A DNA stretch of 64,000 nt, taken from assembly GCA_026225945.1 (NCBI GenBank), contig JAMJFZ010003163.1, positions 24,348,001 through 24,412,000 on the forward strand, given 5' to 3'. The notes beneath the pieces are model-generated. The model was not told the origin of the DNA, ran no database searches, and worked only from the letters and a program-made list of their open reading frames with translations. The position numbers were made by a program, and so were the translations under genes. The DNA comes from Cricetomys ansorgei. Its lineage: Eukaryota > Chordata > Mammalia > Rodentia > Nesomyidae. Shown one piece after another: positions 46,843 through 64,000 of this stretch. The stretch's first letter is position 1. Every line of letters begins with the position of its first letter.

Positions 46843-47774
46843 AAAAACAAAAACAAAACAAAACGGCCCTTTGATGGCAACTGCGGCCATTCACATTTGA
46901 AAGCATAAACTGTCCGTGAAGGATTTGAGAGACTTCTGCCAGAGTCGAGGGAGGCACTCTGGAGAGCAGAGCTCTGTACACAGGCTGGGAGGGAGCACCC
47001 TACAGCACCAGAGCTGCAGTGTGTGAGACCACGGAGCTCTGGGAAGGGCTGGGAGCTGGCTGAAGCTCCTCTCAGAGTCACTCGCTCTGAGACAGCGTGC
47101 TACAGGGAAAGCAGACCAGCTCCTTCGCCCTTAGGGACTGGGAAGAGTCAGTTAATTCTCATCTACCTGCTGCCATCACTCAGGACGCCCTCAACAGGTA
47201 AAGTCAGTCCGGGTCCCTCCTCTCCCTGCCTCTTGTAGGCGGCTCTCGCAAGTAATAGGTGCTCCCTCTGCTGTTCACCTCACGTGAGTGCAAGCAGAGT
47301 CGGCAGCCCACATTGAGGCTGCCTTTCTCTTGTTTCTTCTTTTATTTCAAGACACAAAATTAGGTCAAAGCTGGTAGGTCAACATTTTGCTCTTGGAGGA
47401 CAGATACTGATATGTCAAGTTCAGCTTGTGGTTCCTGTTTTTTCAGCGACTGCTAATTGGAGAATGTAATTCAGCAAATGTTTGAGCGACAGCCAGACAG
47501 TGACTCGGCTTTCACTGTGTCCCCAGTTTCCTAGCGGTCCTAAGCAGTCACTGGTGACTTGGGTGAGCAACGGGTTGGGGCCTCCTGCAAGCGAGCCTTT
47601 CCTGACTGATATCAAGCCTTCTCTGTCCTCCTTGAGCTCTCTCAATGAGCCCTGAGGCTGCGCATCCCGGGGGTTTTGTGAGAGCAGCCCTGTTTTCTGA
47701 GGAGCTGGATGTATACTCACAAACACTAATAAATAGGCCTAAGAGATGCCAACGGAGGGTACACGAAAGGATGA

Positions 47775-47890
47775 AGGTGATGAGATGGCGATGCACACCT
47801 GTAATCTCGGTTACTTAGGCTAAGGCAGAATTGCAGGCTGACGGCCATCCTGGGCAACCAAGTAATGAGACCCTGTCTCAAAACAAAAGA
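47775..47890 (+). repeat. B1-like SINE
   Basis: GCGATGCACACCTGTAATCT and AATGAGACCCTGTCTCAAAA. Confidence 0.75.
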
Positions 47891-47965
47891 ACTGGGCTTG
47901 GGTATCTCAACAGTATGTGCCTACCTTCCACCTACAAGGCCATGGGTTCAGTCTCTCCAAAAGAG
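47891..47965 (+). repeat. ID-like SINE fragment
   Basis: CTGGGCTTGGGTATCTCAAC and CAAGGCCATGGGTTCAGTCT, directly following the B1 copy. Confidence 0.6.
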
Positions 47966-49739
47966 GGGAAGGTGGTAGGCAGGATTCCCAGAGGCTGGGG
48001 GTGGAGGAGCTCTCTGTATGTGACATGGATTCAGACCCTCAGAGGCAAACAGAAGATGAGTGTGACTGTCTTGCCAGCTTAGGCAGTGAGCACCAGCTCT
48101 CTTCTGGCCTGTTCCTACTTCTTATGCTCCAGTGGTGTGGTACCTGTGTTCGTGTTTCCTGTGGCATGAGGCAGCAGAAACCGAGGGACTCAGGTGAGTT
48201 GGGAGCCTGCCAGAGGTCACGGGCCTTATGTCCAGCCCTTCCCCGACCAGCCTAGACTGTAGGGTGCCCGCCTTGTTCAAGAGGTATGTGGGAACCAGGA
48301 GGGCATCAGGGAGGGTGGCCTGTGAAGCAGACACAAGTTGGGCGGTGTGATTTGAGGACACACAACTTGTCAGTCGGTACAGAGCAGCAATTATATGCTG
48401 AAGCAGAGTCTAACACAAAGGCCTGATGGCCAGCTGTGTCTTCAGTATCTAACCAGAAGAAAAGATAACATCCAAAGCCACCTATAGCCTAACTTCTAAG
48501 TCAGCATTCCTTTAGCCAGTTTTGGGGCCTCCTGTCAGCTCCAACCCAGCTCTGGTGACACCTGGACACCTCTAAACTGCTGCTCCCAGGGTCTCGCTGC
48601 AGTGGCTCCAGTGGCTCTGAGAAGCTCCTCAGGTGATTTGCTCCCCCTGGCAGGGTCAGGAAGCATCTGACTGACAGCAGGGCATGGTGAAGTAGGCCTC
48701 TCGGCCTCTAATACACCTAGCTTTTTTCCCCGCTCCACGGCACAGCAGTTTGTTGAAAGATCCTCTTAAGCTGTAATAAAGAGGTGAAAATTCAGCCTGG
48801 CTTGGAAAAAATTCACCAGGCCTAGGCCTATCCGATCACCTTGCTCACTGTGTCCCCACCTCCGCGAAGGCAGCCCATCCCTGTGGTCTTTGGGCATCAG
48901 ATGTAAACAGTCCCTGTGTGGGGAGCAGAGGAGTCGAGGGCATGCTTTCAGAGTATCACAGGTGAGTGACATCTGCTAACTTGGGCTGAATCCCCATGAC
49001 CCAAACCCAAGAGACCCTTTCCTGATGTCTACCTGCTCCTGCCTTCTGCCTTGACTGGGGCCCTTCAAGAGCCTTCTCAGTGCCTGGCATGTGAAGTTCA
49101 AGCTCTCTGGGGTAAGAGCTCAAGCTTTTTCCTTGAAGTCTTAGGCAGCTTCCTGTCAGGACTCCAAAGCCTGTGGGGCTTGCCCCAGCCATCAGGGACC
49201 CTTGTGAATCCTGCCCCTGGCTTTGTGGCCTGAGCAGCAGCTGCCCCAGGTGCTGGAGGCCACTGGTAGGAGAGCTTCAGGAACTCTACCTAGAGAGCTG
49301 GAGGAGTCCGCTCAGGTCATTGAGGTTTCATGTGAGCACCATGCATGAACTAGAATTCTCTGAGTGCTTGCTGGTTTTGTATCCAGCCTCCTACCGGCAA
49401 ACACAGCCAACTCTGGCTCCTACTCAGAGTCTAAGCTGCCTTGTTCTGCCCTTTCCTCAGCCTACCATGGAAGCAACTGCTCACCAGAAAGCATGCCTTC
49501 AACTAATCAGATTAGTCAAGGTGATCTTCTCATACCTCTTTTTCATGGTAACCAATGGGCTGAGCCCAGAGAAACACAAAACCTTTCTGTTTGCAGAGCA
49601 CTGTGAGTGTCCTCCAAAGTCCATGCTCCTGATGTTCAGCCCACAGATAGAGGGCTGGACCCTCCATTGGAGGGGAACCTCTGTCAGATGGGGAAGAAGA
49701 CACTCAGGTCGCAAAGTATGTGTATGTAATAAACATTAA

Positions 49740-49870
49740 ACTAGCTATAGTGACACATGCCTATAATCCCAGGACTAGGGAGGCTGAGACAGGAGAATGA
49801 CTGCAAGTTTGAGGCTAGCTTGGGGCTAAATAGCAATTACCAGACCAGAGTGCTTACTTTGCAAGACTGT
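49740..49870 (+). repeat. B1-like SINE
   Basis: GTGACACATGCCTATAATCC and GGGAGGCTGAGACAGGAGAA. Confidence 0.8.
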
Positions 49871-49904
49871 GCCAAAAATTAAAAAAAAATTAAATGATTT
49901 GAAC

Positions 49905-50000
49905 CTAGTGGTTCAAATGTAATTCCAACACTTAGGAGGTGGAGGCAGGAACACCACAGGCTCAAGACTACCCTGTCTTAAAAACAAAATAAAAAGGCTA
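49905..50000 (+). repeat. B1 SINE fragment
   Basis: GTAATTCCAACACTTAGGAG and GTGGAGGCAGGAACACCACA. Confidence 0.75.
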
Positions 50001-50049
50001 TTATGAGCTACATAGTAAAAACCTGTGGGTTTTTGTTGTTTTGTTTTGT

Positions 50050-50175
50050 GGGGATGTGGTCTAGGCTGGCCTGAACTTAACTATGTAGCAGAGAATAGTC
50101 TTGTGCTCCTGACACTCTGGCTTCTACCTCCTGAGTTCTGGGGTTACAGGCACAGGCCACCACACTCAGTTTGAG
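50050..50175 (-). repeat. B1 SINE (antisense)
   Basis: GGTCTAGGCTGGCCTGAACT, CCTCCTGAGTTCTGGGGTTA and CAGGCCACCACACTCAGTTT. Confidence 0.8.
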
Positions 50176-50488
50176 ACTGTCTTAACAAAACAGCAAAAAG
50201 CTGTTGTTTAGAAATGTACCTTTGGAATTCAAAATGATACAGAACAACCACATCTCCCTGCATGGTTCCAGAGGAGAAAGAGTTTCCCAGAAAGAAGGCT
50301 AAGTTTAGACATAAGAGAAGCGAACAGTGCTGATTCGTTGGTTTCCTGGCATAGTCACGAGGGATGGAGGACTTTACCTGTTACTGGGAATCTGAGTTCT
50401 TACTAGGATTGCTGCTTCAGTGTGTGTAGCTGCAGCCTGCAGCAGGACTGAGCTCAGACCAGTCCTATATTGAAATTGCAGCTAAGTC

Positions 50489-50502
50489 GGGGGGGGGGGG
50501 GG
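50489..50502. repeat. G14 homopolymer
   Basis: Fourteen consecutive G followed by AGGATGAAAAATAGAAG. Confidence 0.9.
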
Positions 50503-51424
50503 AGGATGAAAAATAGAAGAAAAATGAAATCTCACTCTTAGCAGATAGTGATTACTAGTCAGGATTCTACTTTTTGCCTTGGTTCCCAAGAAGCTCCAAG
50601 CTTAAATGATTGTTTATCCTTTTCTTTGTTTGGGATATTTACAAGTACAACATTGTTGCCCCAGCCAGAGGAAGCCACCCCTTTTCTGAACCTATATAGT
50701 ATTTTATCCAAGGATTTCTGCTTTTGTGCCTGAGTTGCAGCTCATGGCCTTGGGTCCTGAACTGCATGCATCTGAGGACACTGGCCGTACTTTGGCCTGC
50801 TTATTCCCCAAATGGCCGCATAAAATCTAATGCATTGCTCATACCTATGGAGACCATGGGGTGAATGGTGGCTAAACGGTTTGGCTTCCTTTTTAATCTG
50901 TCCACAAAGGAAAAGAAACCAGGAGTCCTTCCTACCCTTGATCTTGACCAAAAGGTCGAGAAACAATCAGGAGACCTTCCTTTAAGCATATTAACTGTCT
51001 TAATGTCTGCACGTTTTCCTTTTCATATTAGCTGTCCAGAGCCCCCAGGATGTTAGCGTCCAGCTACTCTGATACTGTCCAGGTAGAAGGACCGGGGTTA
51101 CAGCAGGCACATCCGTGTGCTCTGTAAGGCTCTGGGAATCCCAGTGGTTCATCCCTGTTTCCAGCTTCCCAGGCCGCCGTAGTCCTGATTATCTCTGTGC
51201 CTTCTCTGCTCCTACACTGAGTAGGATTTGGGTCTGTCCCCCGTGGAGTCATCAAGTCTGTGAGCCCCTAGTGGGCAGGGATCCAGCTCCACGATTGGCA
51301 GCCCTAGACCTCTGCATGGTTCTCGCCAGGCAGCTCCTGGCCAGGGAAGATGTTTGCATGGGCTTTCTACTGTCTCTGAATGAGGAGCCACGCCCCCAGG
51401 AGGAAGCCTCACAGTTTTGGTATG

Positions 51425-51506
51425 GTTGCTGCAGCTGGTGTTGTGAATCAGGCCGACGAGCAGTGCATCCTCTTACCCGGCTATTTCACGACACCAGGGT
51501 TGCATC
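51425..51506 (+). ncRNA. Mir138-2: pre-miR-138-2 microRNA hairpin
   Basis: The 5' arm at 51433-51455 starts AGCTGGTGTTGTGAATCAGG and is the 23-nt miR-138-5p; the seed is GCTGGTG. The 3' arm at 51480-51501 starts GCTATTTCACGACACCAGGG, which is the miR-138-2 passenger strand. The arms pair through CTGGTGT/ACACCAG and TGTGAA/TTTCACG around a loop of about 24 bases. The 3' arm tells this locus from miR-138-1, and the position between Nup93 and Slc12a3 matches human MIR138-2. The loop differs from human by one base as recalled (GCAGT for GCAGC). From family knowledge, miR-138 is enriched in neurons, where it limits dendritic spine growth. An open frame of 177 codons across it is a chance overlap. 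Confidence 0.97.
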
Positions 51507-52189
51507 CTACCCATCCTCTCCAGGCGAGCCTCGTGGGACCACAGGACCCAGGAACTTGGGGACCGGGTTGGGGACCGGGTGGGTTGGAGTAACTGTGAAA
51601 GATGATCCTCAGCAGCCCAGAGCATCTCTGTCATACAGCTCCCAGTAGTCACCTGGGGGCTTCAGACAAATGCCAGTGTCTACCCTCCCTCTCCTCTGCC
51701 CACACCTGTGAAGGCTCTGAGGTCCTCAGAGGCAGCATTCCTGAGAGGCGCTAGACCATGAGCAGCAGAGGGAGCCAGGAGGGCCTTAGCCTAAGAATTG
51801 AGCGGCCGCCCTGTTCTTGTGTGACTGTGCCAGGGCACCTGCCGGCACCCCGCAAGCCCACTCCTTCAGATTTGATGTGTACCATACAATCGGTGCTCCT
51901 GGCACCAAGACAGCCGAGACAAAAGCCGCTCCTTATCCTGGCACCCAGAGCCCTTCCTGCCGAGGATCCCCACTCATGAACATATTCTCCCGTGGGGCTC
52001 TCCCATTGTTGCCCTCCCCACACCCGGCCTTAGGTCCTCACAGATGCTAATGCTATCATCTCTGTCTTCAGGACGCTGTTACCATCTTACCATCCCAAAG
52101 TTCCCTCCAGGCCTGGCTGCCACCACTGCATATTGAAGCAGCCCCTGTCTGGTCTCCCTTAGTCCATTTCCCAAATCTGACTATTACTT

Positions 52190-52620
52190 GCAACTTGTAA
52201 ATCGTTCTGTGAGGCCCGAGTTTCCTCTTCCATGTACATACCCTGTCTGTCTAGTCCTAACACACAGGCCTTCTTGCTCTGTTGGAAGCCTAAGCCACAT
52301 TTTGTTCCAGGGCCTTCGCCCTCCTCCTGCCTGTCTCTCCGCCTCTCACAGTTCCCATTCACATACAGGTAGCCGAGCCCAGGGTTTTCATCCTCAGAGA
52401 CACCTAATGGCCCTACCTAGGAAAAAGCTTTCTAGTCTTCATAGCACACATCACTGTGTGTGTGTTCTGACAATTGCTTGTCTGTTCATCGTCTGTCTCT
52501 TCCTCTAGAATGTGAGCCCCAGAGGGCAGGACTTTGTCTTGTTTTGGGGAAGATGGGCTTGCTCAGCACAGAAAATAGTATGTGTCGGTTACCTAATAAA
52601 CACAGCGCGATGGAGAAACA
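52190..52620 (+). repeat. L2 LINE 3' end remnant
   Basis: TCTAGAATGTGAGCCCCAGA, then GGGCAGGACTTTGTCTTG, and GGTTACCTAATAAACACAGC reproduce the order of the L2 3' end. Confidence 0.65.
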
Positions 52621-53789
52621 GCCCCTTCAGCCTGGCATCCCACCAATTCTTCCCGGCCCATCCAGCTCTTCCCTGTCCCTGCCCACCTCACATCTCCTGT
52701 GAGGTCCTCTCCTCTCTTGGTGACTACATGCTCTGAGGTTCCAGGGCCTGGTACACAGGAGAAACTTAATATAGACTTGTGGGGGCCTCTGTGGCCACAA
52801 AGATAGCAGGCCCAGAGTTGGGAGGTTGCAGCCTGTGCTCCTGTTGTTGCTCAGTCCCTGCTAAGAGGACTTTTTCTGACCTCTTGAGTCTATCAGGTCC
52901 TTGGCTACCCTGTTCCTCCTGAAAGGCAGGCTGAGGCTAGACAGGAAGAAGCTGCCTGGCCCTGGTACAGGGCTCCCACCTTGCTGCTGTAGTAGCTGAG
53001 GCTAACCCAGTGGGGACACTTGCTCAAAAGCCCCCAGAAAACAAACAGAATGGAACTCCTTGAGGCCCAACCCCAGGACTGTGCTCAGAGCAGGGGTCCT
53101 GTGTCCTCTCAGAAGCTGATCAGGAGGGTTGGGACCATGTGGCCTTCTTAGGAAGAGCCCCTCTGCCAGTTATCAGGTGGACCTCATTCCCTCGGTCACA
53201 GCGTTCCCTTTGCAGGGTCTGTGCTTTGGCACAAGGTGTCAGTCACTAGTCTGTCCTATTGATAAGCCCCTAAAGAGACCCTGCCTAAACCTCACCCTCC
53301 TCCACAGAGTACAGTGGGACAGAAGGTTCTGGAAACGGCCACATATCCCTTCTAGCTGACACAGGTGCTTTGGAGAAAGGAAGACGTGATATGCCAAGGG
53401 CACTTGGCAATTTCACAGCCTCTTACTTCTGGCTGAAAACTAGCCCTGGCCCCTTCTCTCTCAAGATCTTTATCAGTAATTTTCCACGGCTGCCAAGGCA
53501 CCGGTGTGTTGGAATGGCTTGGGGATGTTGGATGGCTGTGATTTTCGCCAGGTCGCTGGCAGTTTAAAACACAGAGGATAAGATCTGCCCTGTGGACCTG
53601 TTGGGAGGGAGTAGGGGAGGCTTCACAGATCTCAGCAGTCCCTGCCAAGAGGGTGGAAAATTGACCGGGAGGGGTCCTTGGCTTCAAGCCTCCTGTCCTG
53701 CTGGGAGCTGGCAGGGGAAAGGGGCATGTGTCCGCCTTTATAAGTCTTCTGCTCACTGCTTAATGTCCAACAGAGGCATGATCTGACCC

Positions 53790-53900
53790 TCGTCATTCAT
53801 TGTACAATCAACAAACATTTATTGAGCACCTGCCTGCTACTCCAGTCGCTTGAGATAGTTGCTGAACAACAGGACTAAGTGCATCCCTCTGAGGCTTTCG
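53790..53900 (-). repeat. L2 LINE 3' end remnant (antisense)
   Basis: TCATTCATTGTACAATCAAC and AAACATTTATTGAGCACCTG are the reversed L2 tail. Confidence 0.65.
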
Positions 53901-54699
53901 TTCTAAGAAATTGGAGGGAACACCCCCTCCTCGAAAAGACCACCGAGCTCTGAAAACTCCATGCTCACAGGGTGACTCCGTGGCAGTCTCTACCCTAACT
54001 GGTCTCAGCACCCTCTTCCTGACCCTCCAGCCCAGAGTAGCAGGGGCCAGCTGGGCCTCTTGAAAGCAACCACTGACTAGGGCTGACTTCCTGTTGGAGG
54101 ACCGTGGTCTGGATACCTTGAAGCCAGTCCTCTAGGGAACGTGGGTAGGCTCTGAGAGGCAGGGCAGAGGGGGAGGAGGGAGACAGTGCTTCCCTCCAGT
54201 TTCTTCTGGAAGATACTAGAGCCTGAGCTGAGCCCGAATGGGGTCATCTGAGACCTCCAGGAGGAGGGAGGCAGGTAAAAGGCCGCCTCCAGGAAGCCTT
54301 CCCTGGCTGTCCACACCTTGACCACTGTCTGCTCACCTCACAGCTGCTCTGGTCCGTTTCTAGGTGCAGATTTCCACGAGCCCTGCTGCACCATGAGCAT
54401 GGCTTCCCAGAGTTCCTGGCTTCCACCGCCATACAGCAGGGGAGGGGGCAGGGCAGGACAGGGGTATGGGGTGGGGAATAGCAGGTAAAGATCTCCCATC
54501 TTATTTTTAATTTTATAAACTTTATTATTAAAAAAAACTTGCAAATAAATAAAACCATCACACACCCAAGTTAACCGTACCCAAAGTTGGTACAGCTCAG
54601 AGAGCTTCTGTGCGGTTAGAACTGGCGTAGAAGCGAAAGCTGCGGAGGGAGCTTCACGTTCAATTTTACACCTCTAGTACTGAATCTGCGACAGTTAGA

Positions 54700-55115
54700 A
54701 AAACCATGAGCTTCTCACCCTCTCTGACTCCTGTCACCACCCGATTCCCTCCTCCCACATCTCTTATATTTAGCTGCTCTTGTTCTTTTTCTCCATGTTA
54801 TACTGCACCCATGTGTGCTTTTGTCTATATACATACGTGTATTTTTGGCTAGATTCCACATGAGGGAGAATATGTGGCTTATTTCTGAGACTGTGTGAGC
54901 TCACCTAATTTTCAGTCTAAGACCATCCATTTTCCTGAAAAAAAAAAAAAACTTTCTAACTTCATCTTTTTTCTTTAGAGCTGAGCAGCGTGCATGCTTG
55001 CACGCATACTGTTATATATGTTATATATAGTTTTCATTGTCTATTTGTTGGTAGACAAGGTTGATTCCAACTCTTTGTTATGGTGAATAAAGCAACAATG
55101 AACATGTCCAGTCTT
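54700..55115 (-). repeat. Ancient L1 3' end (antisense)
   Basis: CATGAGGGAGAATATGTGGC, GGCTTATTTCTGAGACTGTG and GGTTGATTCCAACTCTTTGT with GAATAAAGCAACAATGAACA follow reversed old L1 sequence in order. Confidence 0.7.
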
Positions 55116-56145
55116 CTTGTGTTCTTGTAAGGGGCTGGGTCACCTTACCCCAGAGGCGGGCTGAGAGGTGGGAGTTCAGGGCATGTGTGTGGGAGGGCAG
55201 AGTGGGGCAGGCTGGTGTGGGCCCAAAGCCTCAGGTGGTCCAGGGAAGCCATGGCCGGGCCTTCAGACGCAGGGTGGGATGCCAGGCTTCATACCCATCA
55301 GTCACTGAACACCCAGCCTCTTGCCGGTGGGGCCGTCAGCATAGGGGCCGGCTCAAAGCCCTGGCAGCCATACGTCCCATTGTTTTTAAGGACACATCAA
55401 GCATCCACTAGTTCAGGTATCAAAACCCAGGGTCTCTTCCATAGCCCAGGGCACTGTCCCTGCAATGACTTAGGAGCCTTCCATGACCAGACCTCCTTCT
55501 ACATGGAAACACTCCTGGCTCCAGGGAGGGAGGCCCAGTTGCTCTGAGTGCTGTGAACTGCAGCCCTGTTGGCAGAGCCTATGAATGTGTAGCTCAGGTG
55601 TGACACTACGCCTGGTTGCCCTGGAGGCACCAACTCTCAAGCTTTGTCAACCAAGAGGCAGCTGCAAGTCTGCCTTGAGGCCATTCATCATAACGGCTTA
55701 TGATATTAAAGTATATCAGGAGTGATACCCTGAGACAGGGACAGAGCCTGGAAGACAGGCTTCCTTTTATATGCAGGTCCTAAAATGATGTCCATCCAAA
55801 CTAGTAAATAAAAGGAAAGAAATACGCCGAGGCCAATGAGAGGCCCGTTGACCTGCAATGGAGGCACTTGCAGTGGCCCTCTCTCTGCCCTCTCATGACT
55901 GCTGCTTCCTGGGCCCTAGCTGCAGAACCTCTGCTATCCTAGACGCAAGAGCTCCCGCAGGACTCAGCGACGTGGCTCCGGCTAGCCCAGCCCTCCTGCT
56001 CCAAAGTGGCCCCCATGTCAATGATCAAAAAAAGGGGGCAGGATAGCAGTTCCTGTGCCCCGCCTCCCACCCTGGCAGAGACCTTGCTCACTAGCCGTGG
56101 GCGGTCTAGACCAAGCTCCCGCCCTCTCCCAGCTGCTGCCCAGCC

Positions 56146-56151
56146 TATAAA
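56146..56151 (+). promoter_or_regulatory. Slc12a3: Slc12a3 TATA box
   Basis: TATAAA lies 61 bases before the start codon, which predicts transcription from about 56175-56180 and a very short 5' UTR. GC-rich motifs (CCCGCCCTC at about 56119) lie just upstream. The start site is inferred, not observed. Confidence 0.8.
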
Positions 56152-56206
56152 GCCACCCTCGGTGCCTTGCCTACTCTGTCCCTCTCCCTCGATACCCAGA
56201 GCCATA

Positions 56207-62542
<6,336 letters not shown>

Positions 62543-62629
62543 GTGAGCAGAGCCTATCCTTACTGTCTGGAACCCCAAAGGACCCGCACCCCTGAACCCT
62601 GATATCACTCCCAGGACCCCTGCTCTGCC

Positions 62630-62840
62630 TGGAATTAATTTGTTCATGTCAGGCCTTTGAGAGACCAAATGTGCCATGTTCGTGTTACTTTGCAAAGATC
62701 TGCTCCTCTTCCGAATCTCTCCTGCAACACCTCCCGCCAGCCAAGCTGTGTACCCCGCGTAAGATGTCGTCGGCCCAATGTCGCTGTCTCTAAGACACAT
62801 GCTAGGTGCTCGGTGTGTTTGTTGATTGGATGATAGTGAA
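62630..62840 (+). repeat. L2-like remnant
   Basis: ACACATGCTAGGTGCTCGGT and GTTTGTTGATTGGATGAT resemble the L2 3' tail. Confidence 0.55.
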
Positions 62841-63089
62841 TGGAGTCAAAGCAAGCAGTACAAAGCTCTGTGCAGTTGGGGTGAGGACAGGACCCTAGCA
62901 CAGAAGCTCCAGCAGAATTCTGGGTGGGAGCCGGGCTAGAGCCTCTGTTAGGCAAGACAATGGGAGGGCCTTAGCCAGCACACCAAATAGTCAGGGGCCA
63001 ATGAGGTGCCTGGCATTGTGCTTGAACTCTGAGCTGACTCTGACCTTGAAGGTGTTCCTCAATCACGATCCTCACAGAATTAAGAATTG

Positions 63090-63240
63090 GGTGAGCTGGG
63101 CTCGGTGGCTCAGGCCTGGAATTCCAGCACTCAGAAAGCAGAGACAGGAGAATTAGGAACTGAAGATCGTTCTTGCCTACACAGTGAGTTCAGAGCCTGT
63201 CTGGGCTATGTGAGACACCATTTTGCAAAACCAAGCCAAA
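63090..63240 (+). repeat. B1 SINE
   Basis: GCTGGGCTCGGTGGCTCAGG, CCAGCACTCAGAAAGCAGAG and CACAGTGAGTTCAGAGCCTG. Confidence 0.85.
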
Positions 63241-63639
63241 ACCAAGAGCAAATCCAGCTGTTCTTGGAGACAACATAGAAAGCCACCCGCTCAGCTGGCT
63301 GGGCCCGGATCTCTAGCTGAGGCTTGCAGATAAGAACACTCTCTTCCCCAACTCCTAACGCCTGGGGTGCCTACCCTAAAGTCCCTGCAGAGGCCTGATC
63401 TGTGCTTAGACAGCCTGAACCCTCTTCAAGCCCTATTAACTGTCACTGCATCACCAAGCTTCTGTCTCCCGTGCTCAGGGCCACATCTGTCTGAGAGCTG
63501 GGGTGGAGACAGTTGGATGACTCTACGCCAGCCTCTGTCTATGGAGATCTGAGGCTCAAGTGCTTCTACATCACTGTCGTGCTGGCCAGGGCATGCGGTG
63601 TGCAGCTTATCCATACTCTATGTGTATGAGTACTTGCTA

Positions 63640-63750
63640 CACCAGGTGGGGAAACTGAGTCTCTGAGTTGTTGAAGGGCCTCTCCCAGAGCACAAAGCTA
63701 GGAAGAGATAGGCCTAATCTGTGAGCCAGTCTCCAGATCCCAGACCAAGA
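63640..63750 (-). repeat. MIR SINE remnant (antisense)
   Basis: GTGGGGAAACTGAGTCTCTG and AGAGCACAAAGCTAGGAAGA match the reversed MIR. Confidence 0.65.
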
Positions 63751-64000
63751 TACAGGTTGCAGACGGAGGCTGAGGCTAACTGTTCTTCCTGTGACTTCGA
63801 AGACCCACAAACCAGGGGCTTTAAAACAACAAACACACACCCTCTCCCAGCGCAGGAGACCGGAAGCCTCAGTGGAGGCGCTGACAACGTGGCTGTGTCC
63901 ATCTGAGGATGGGTCCTTCCTGACTTTGTCCTAGCCGTGTGGGGTCCTGACGGTGGCACGCTAAACTGGAGCTTGCCACGTTAATCTGCGTCACTCTGAC

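Larger units (their letters stand above)
42196..51424. other. Intergenic region between Nup93 and Mir138-2
   Basis: 9.2 kb. Positions 42280-46380 show no SINE that I recognise, although surrounding DNA is SINE-rich. A B1-like fragment (46395-46498), a small perfect inverted repeat (46800-46842), B1 and ID pieces (47775-47965), B1 pieces (49740-50175) and G-runs (46061-46072, 50489-50502) follow. Open frames up to 188 codons show no protein family and are taken as chance. Confidence 0.75.
51507..56145. other. Intergenic region between Mir138-2 and the Slc12a3 promoter
   Basis: 4.6 kb, GC-richer than the Nup93 introns. It contains an old L2 end on + (52190-52620), an L2 end on - (53790-53900), an antisense ancient L1 end (54700-55115), and otherwise unique sequence. 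No further gene is seen. Confidence 0.75.
62543..64000 (+). other. Slc12a3: Slc12a3 intron 8 (partial, to window end)
   Basis: The next exon (expected to begin DPAVAIPKG) is not found before 64000. The stretch holds an L2-like remnant (62630-62840), a B1 (63090-63240) and an antisense MIR (63640-63750). Confidence 0.75.

Noticed and set aside
49173..49739. 188-codon open frame in the intergenic region
   Set aside because: No conserved domain, no splice context and biased, low-complexity composition; chance frame.
51115..51648. 177-codon open frame across the miR-138-2 hairpin
   Set aside because: No protein family is recognised and the hairpin itself explains the conserved part.

Overview
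The window is nuclear DNA from a muroid rodent. It contains most of one housekeeping gene, a microRNA and the 5' part of a kidney transporter gene, all on the + strand. The rodent call rests on dozens of B1, B2/B3, B4 and ID SINEs together with mammalian exon-intron structure: all 25 introns seen whole are GT-AG. Protein differences from mouse NCC as I recall it suggest a non-Mus muroid, perhaps a cricetid; this is an inference. There is no bacterial, viral or CRISPR content and no undescribed multi-gene system.

Positions 1-42195 are the 3' part of Nup93, a scaffold nucleoporin of the inner ring of the nuclear pore. Nineteen exons (inferred exons 4-22) encode residues 100-819. Their summed length, joined in phase, matches the 819-residue vertebrate protein exactly. 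Exons for residues 1-99 lie upstream of the window. The gene ends with TAA at 42035-42037, an AATAAA at 42170-42175 and a GT-rich tract.

Positions 42196-56145 are intergenic. The first 4 kb has no SINE I can recognise. Later parts hold B1 copies, old L2 and L1 pieces, and pre-miR-138-2 at 51425-51506, whose mature sequence is the known miR-138-5p. The order Nup93, Mir138-2, Slc12a3 is the same as in human 16q13 and mouse chromosome 8.

Positions 56146-64000 are the promoter and exons 1-8 of Slc12a3, the thiazide-sensitive Na-Cl cotransporter of the distal convoluted tubule. They encode residues 1-363, from the regulatory N-terminus through the sixth membrane helix; the rest lies beyond the window. 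Exon 6 carries one extra G (61137/61138) that breaks the frame inside membrane helix 4 and leads to a TGA at 62455-62457. Either it is an assembly or sequencing error, or this allele encodes no functional NCC. This is the most important observation in the window.

The rest is intronic and intergenic SINE, MIR, L2 and ancient L1 sequence, microsatellites and homopolymers. The two proteins and the microRNA share no pathway; their proximity is conserved synteny, although both protein genes underlie human kidney disease.
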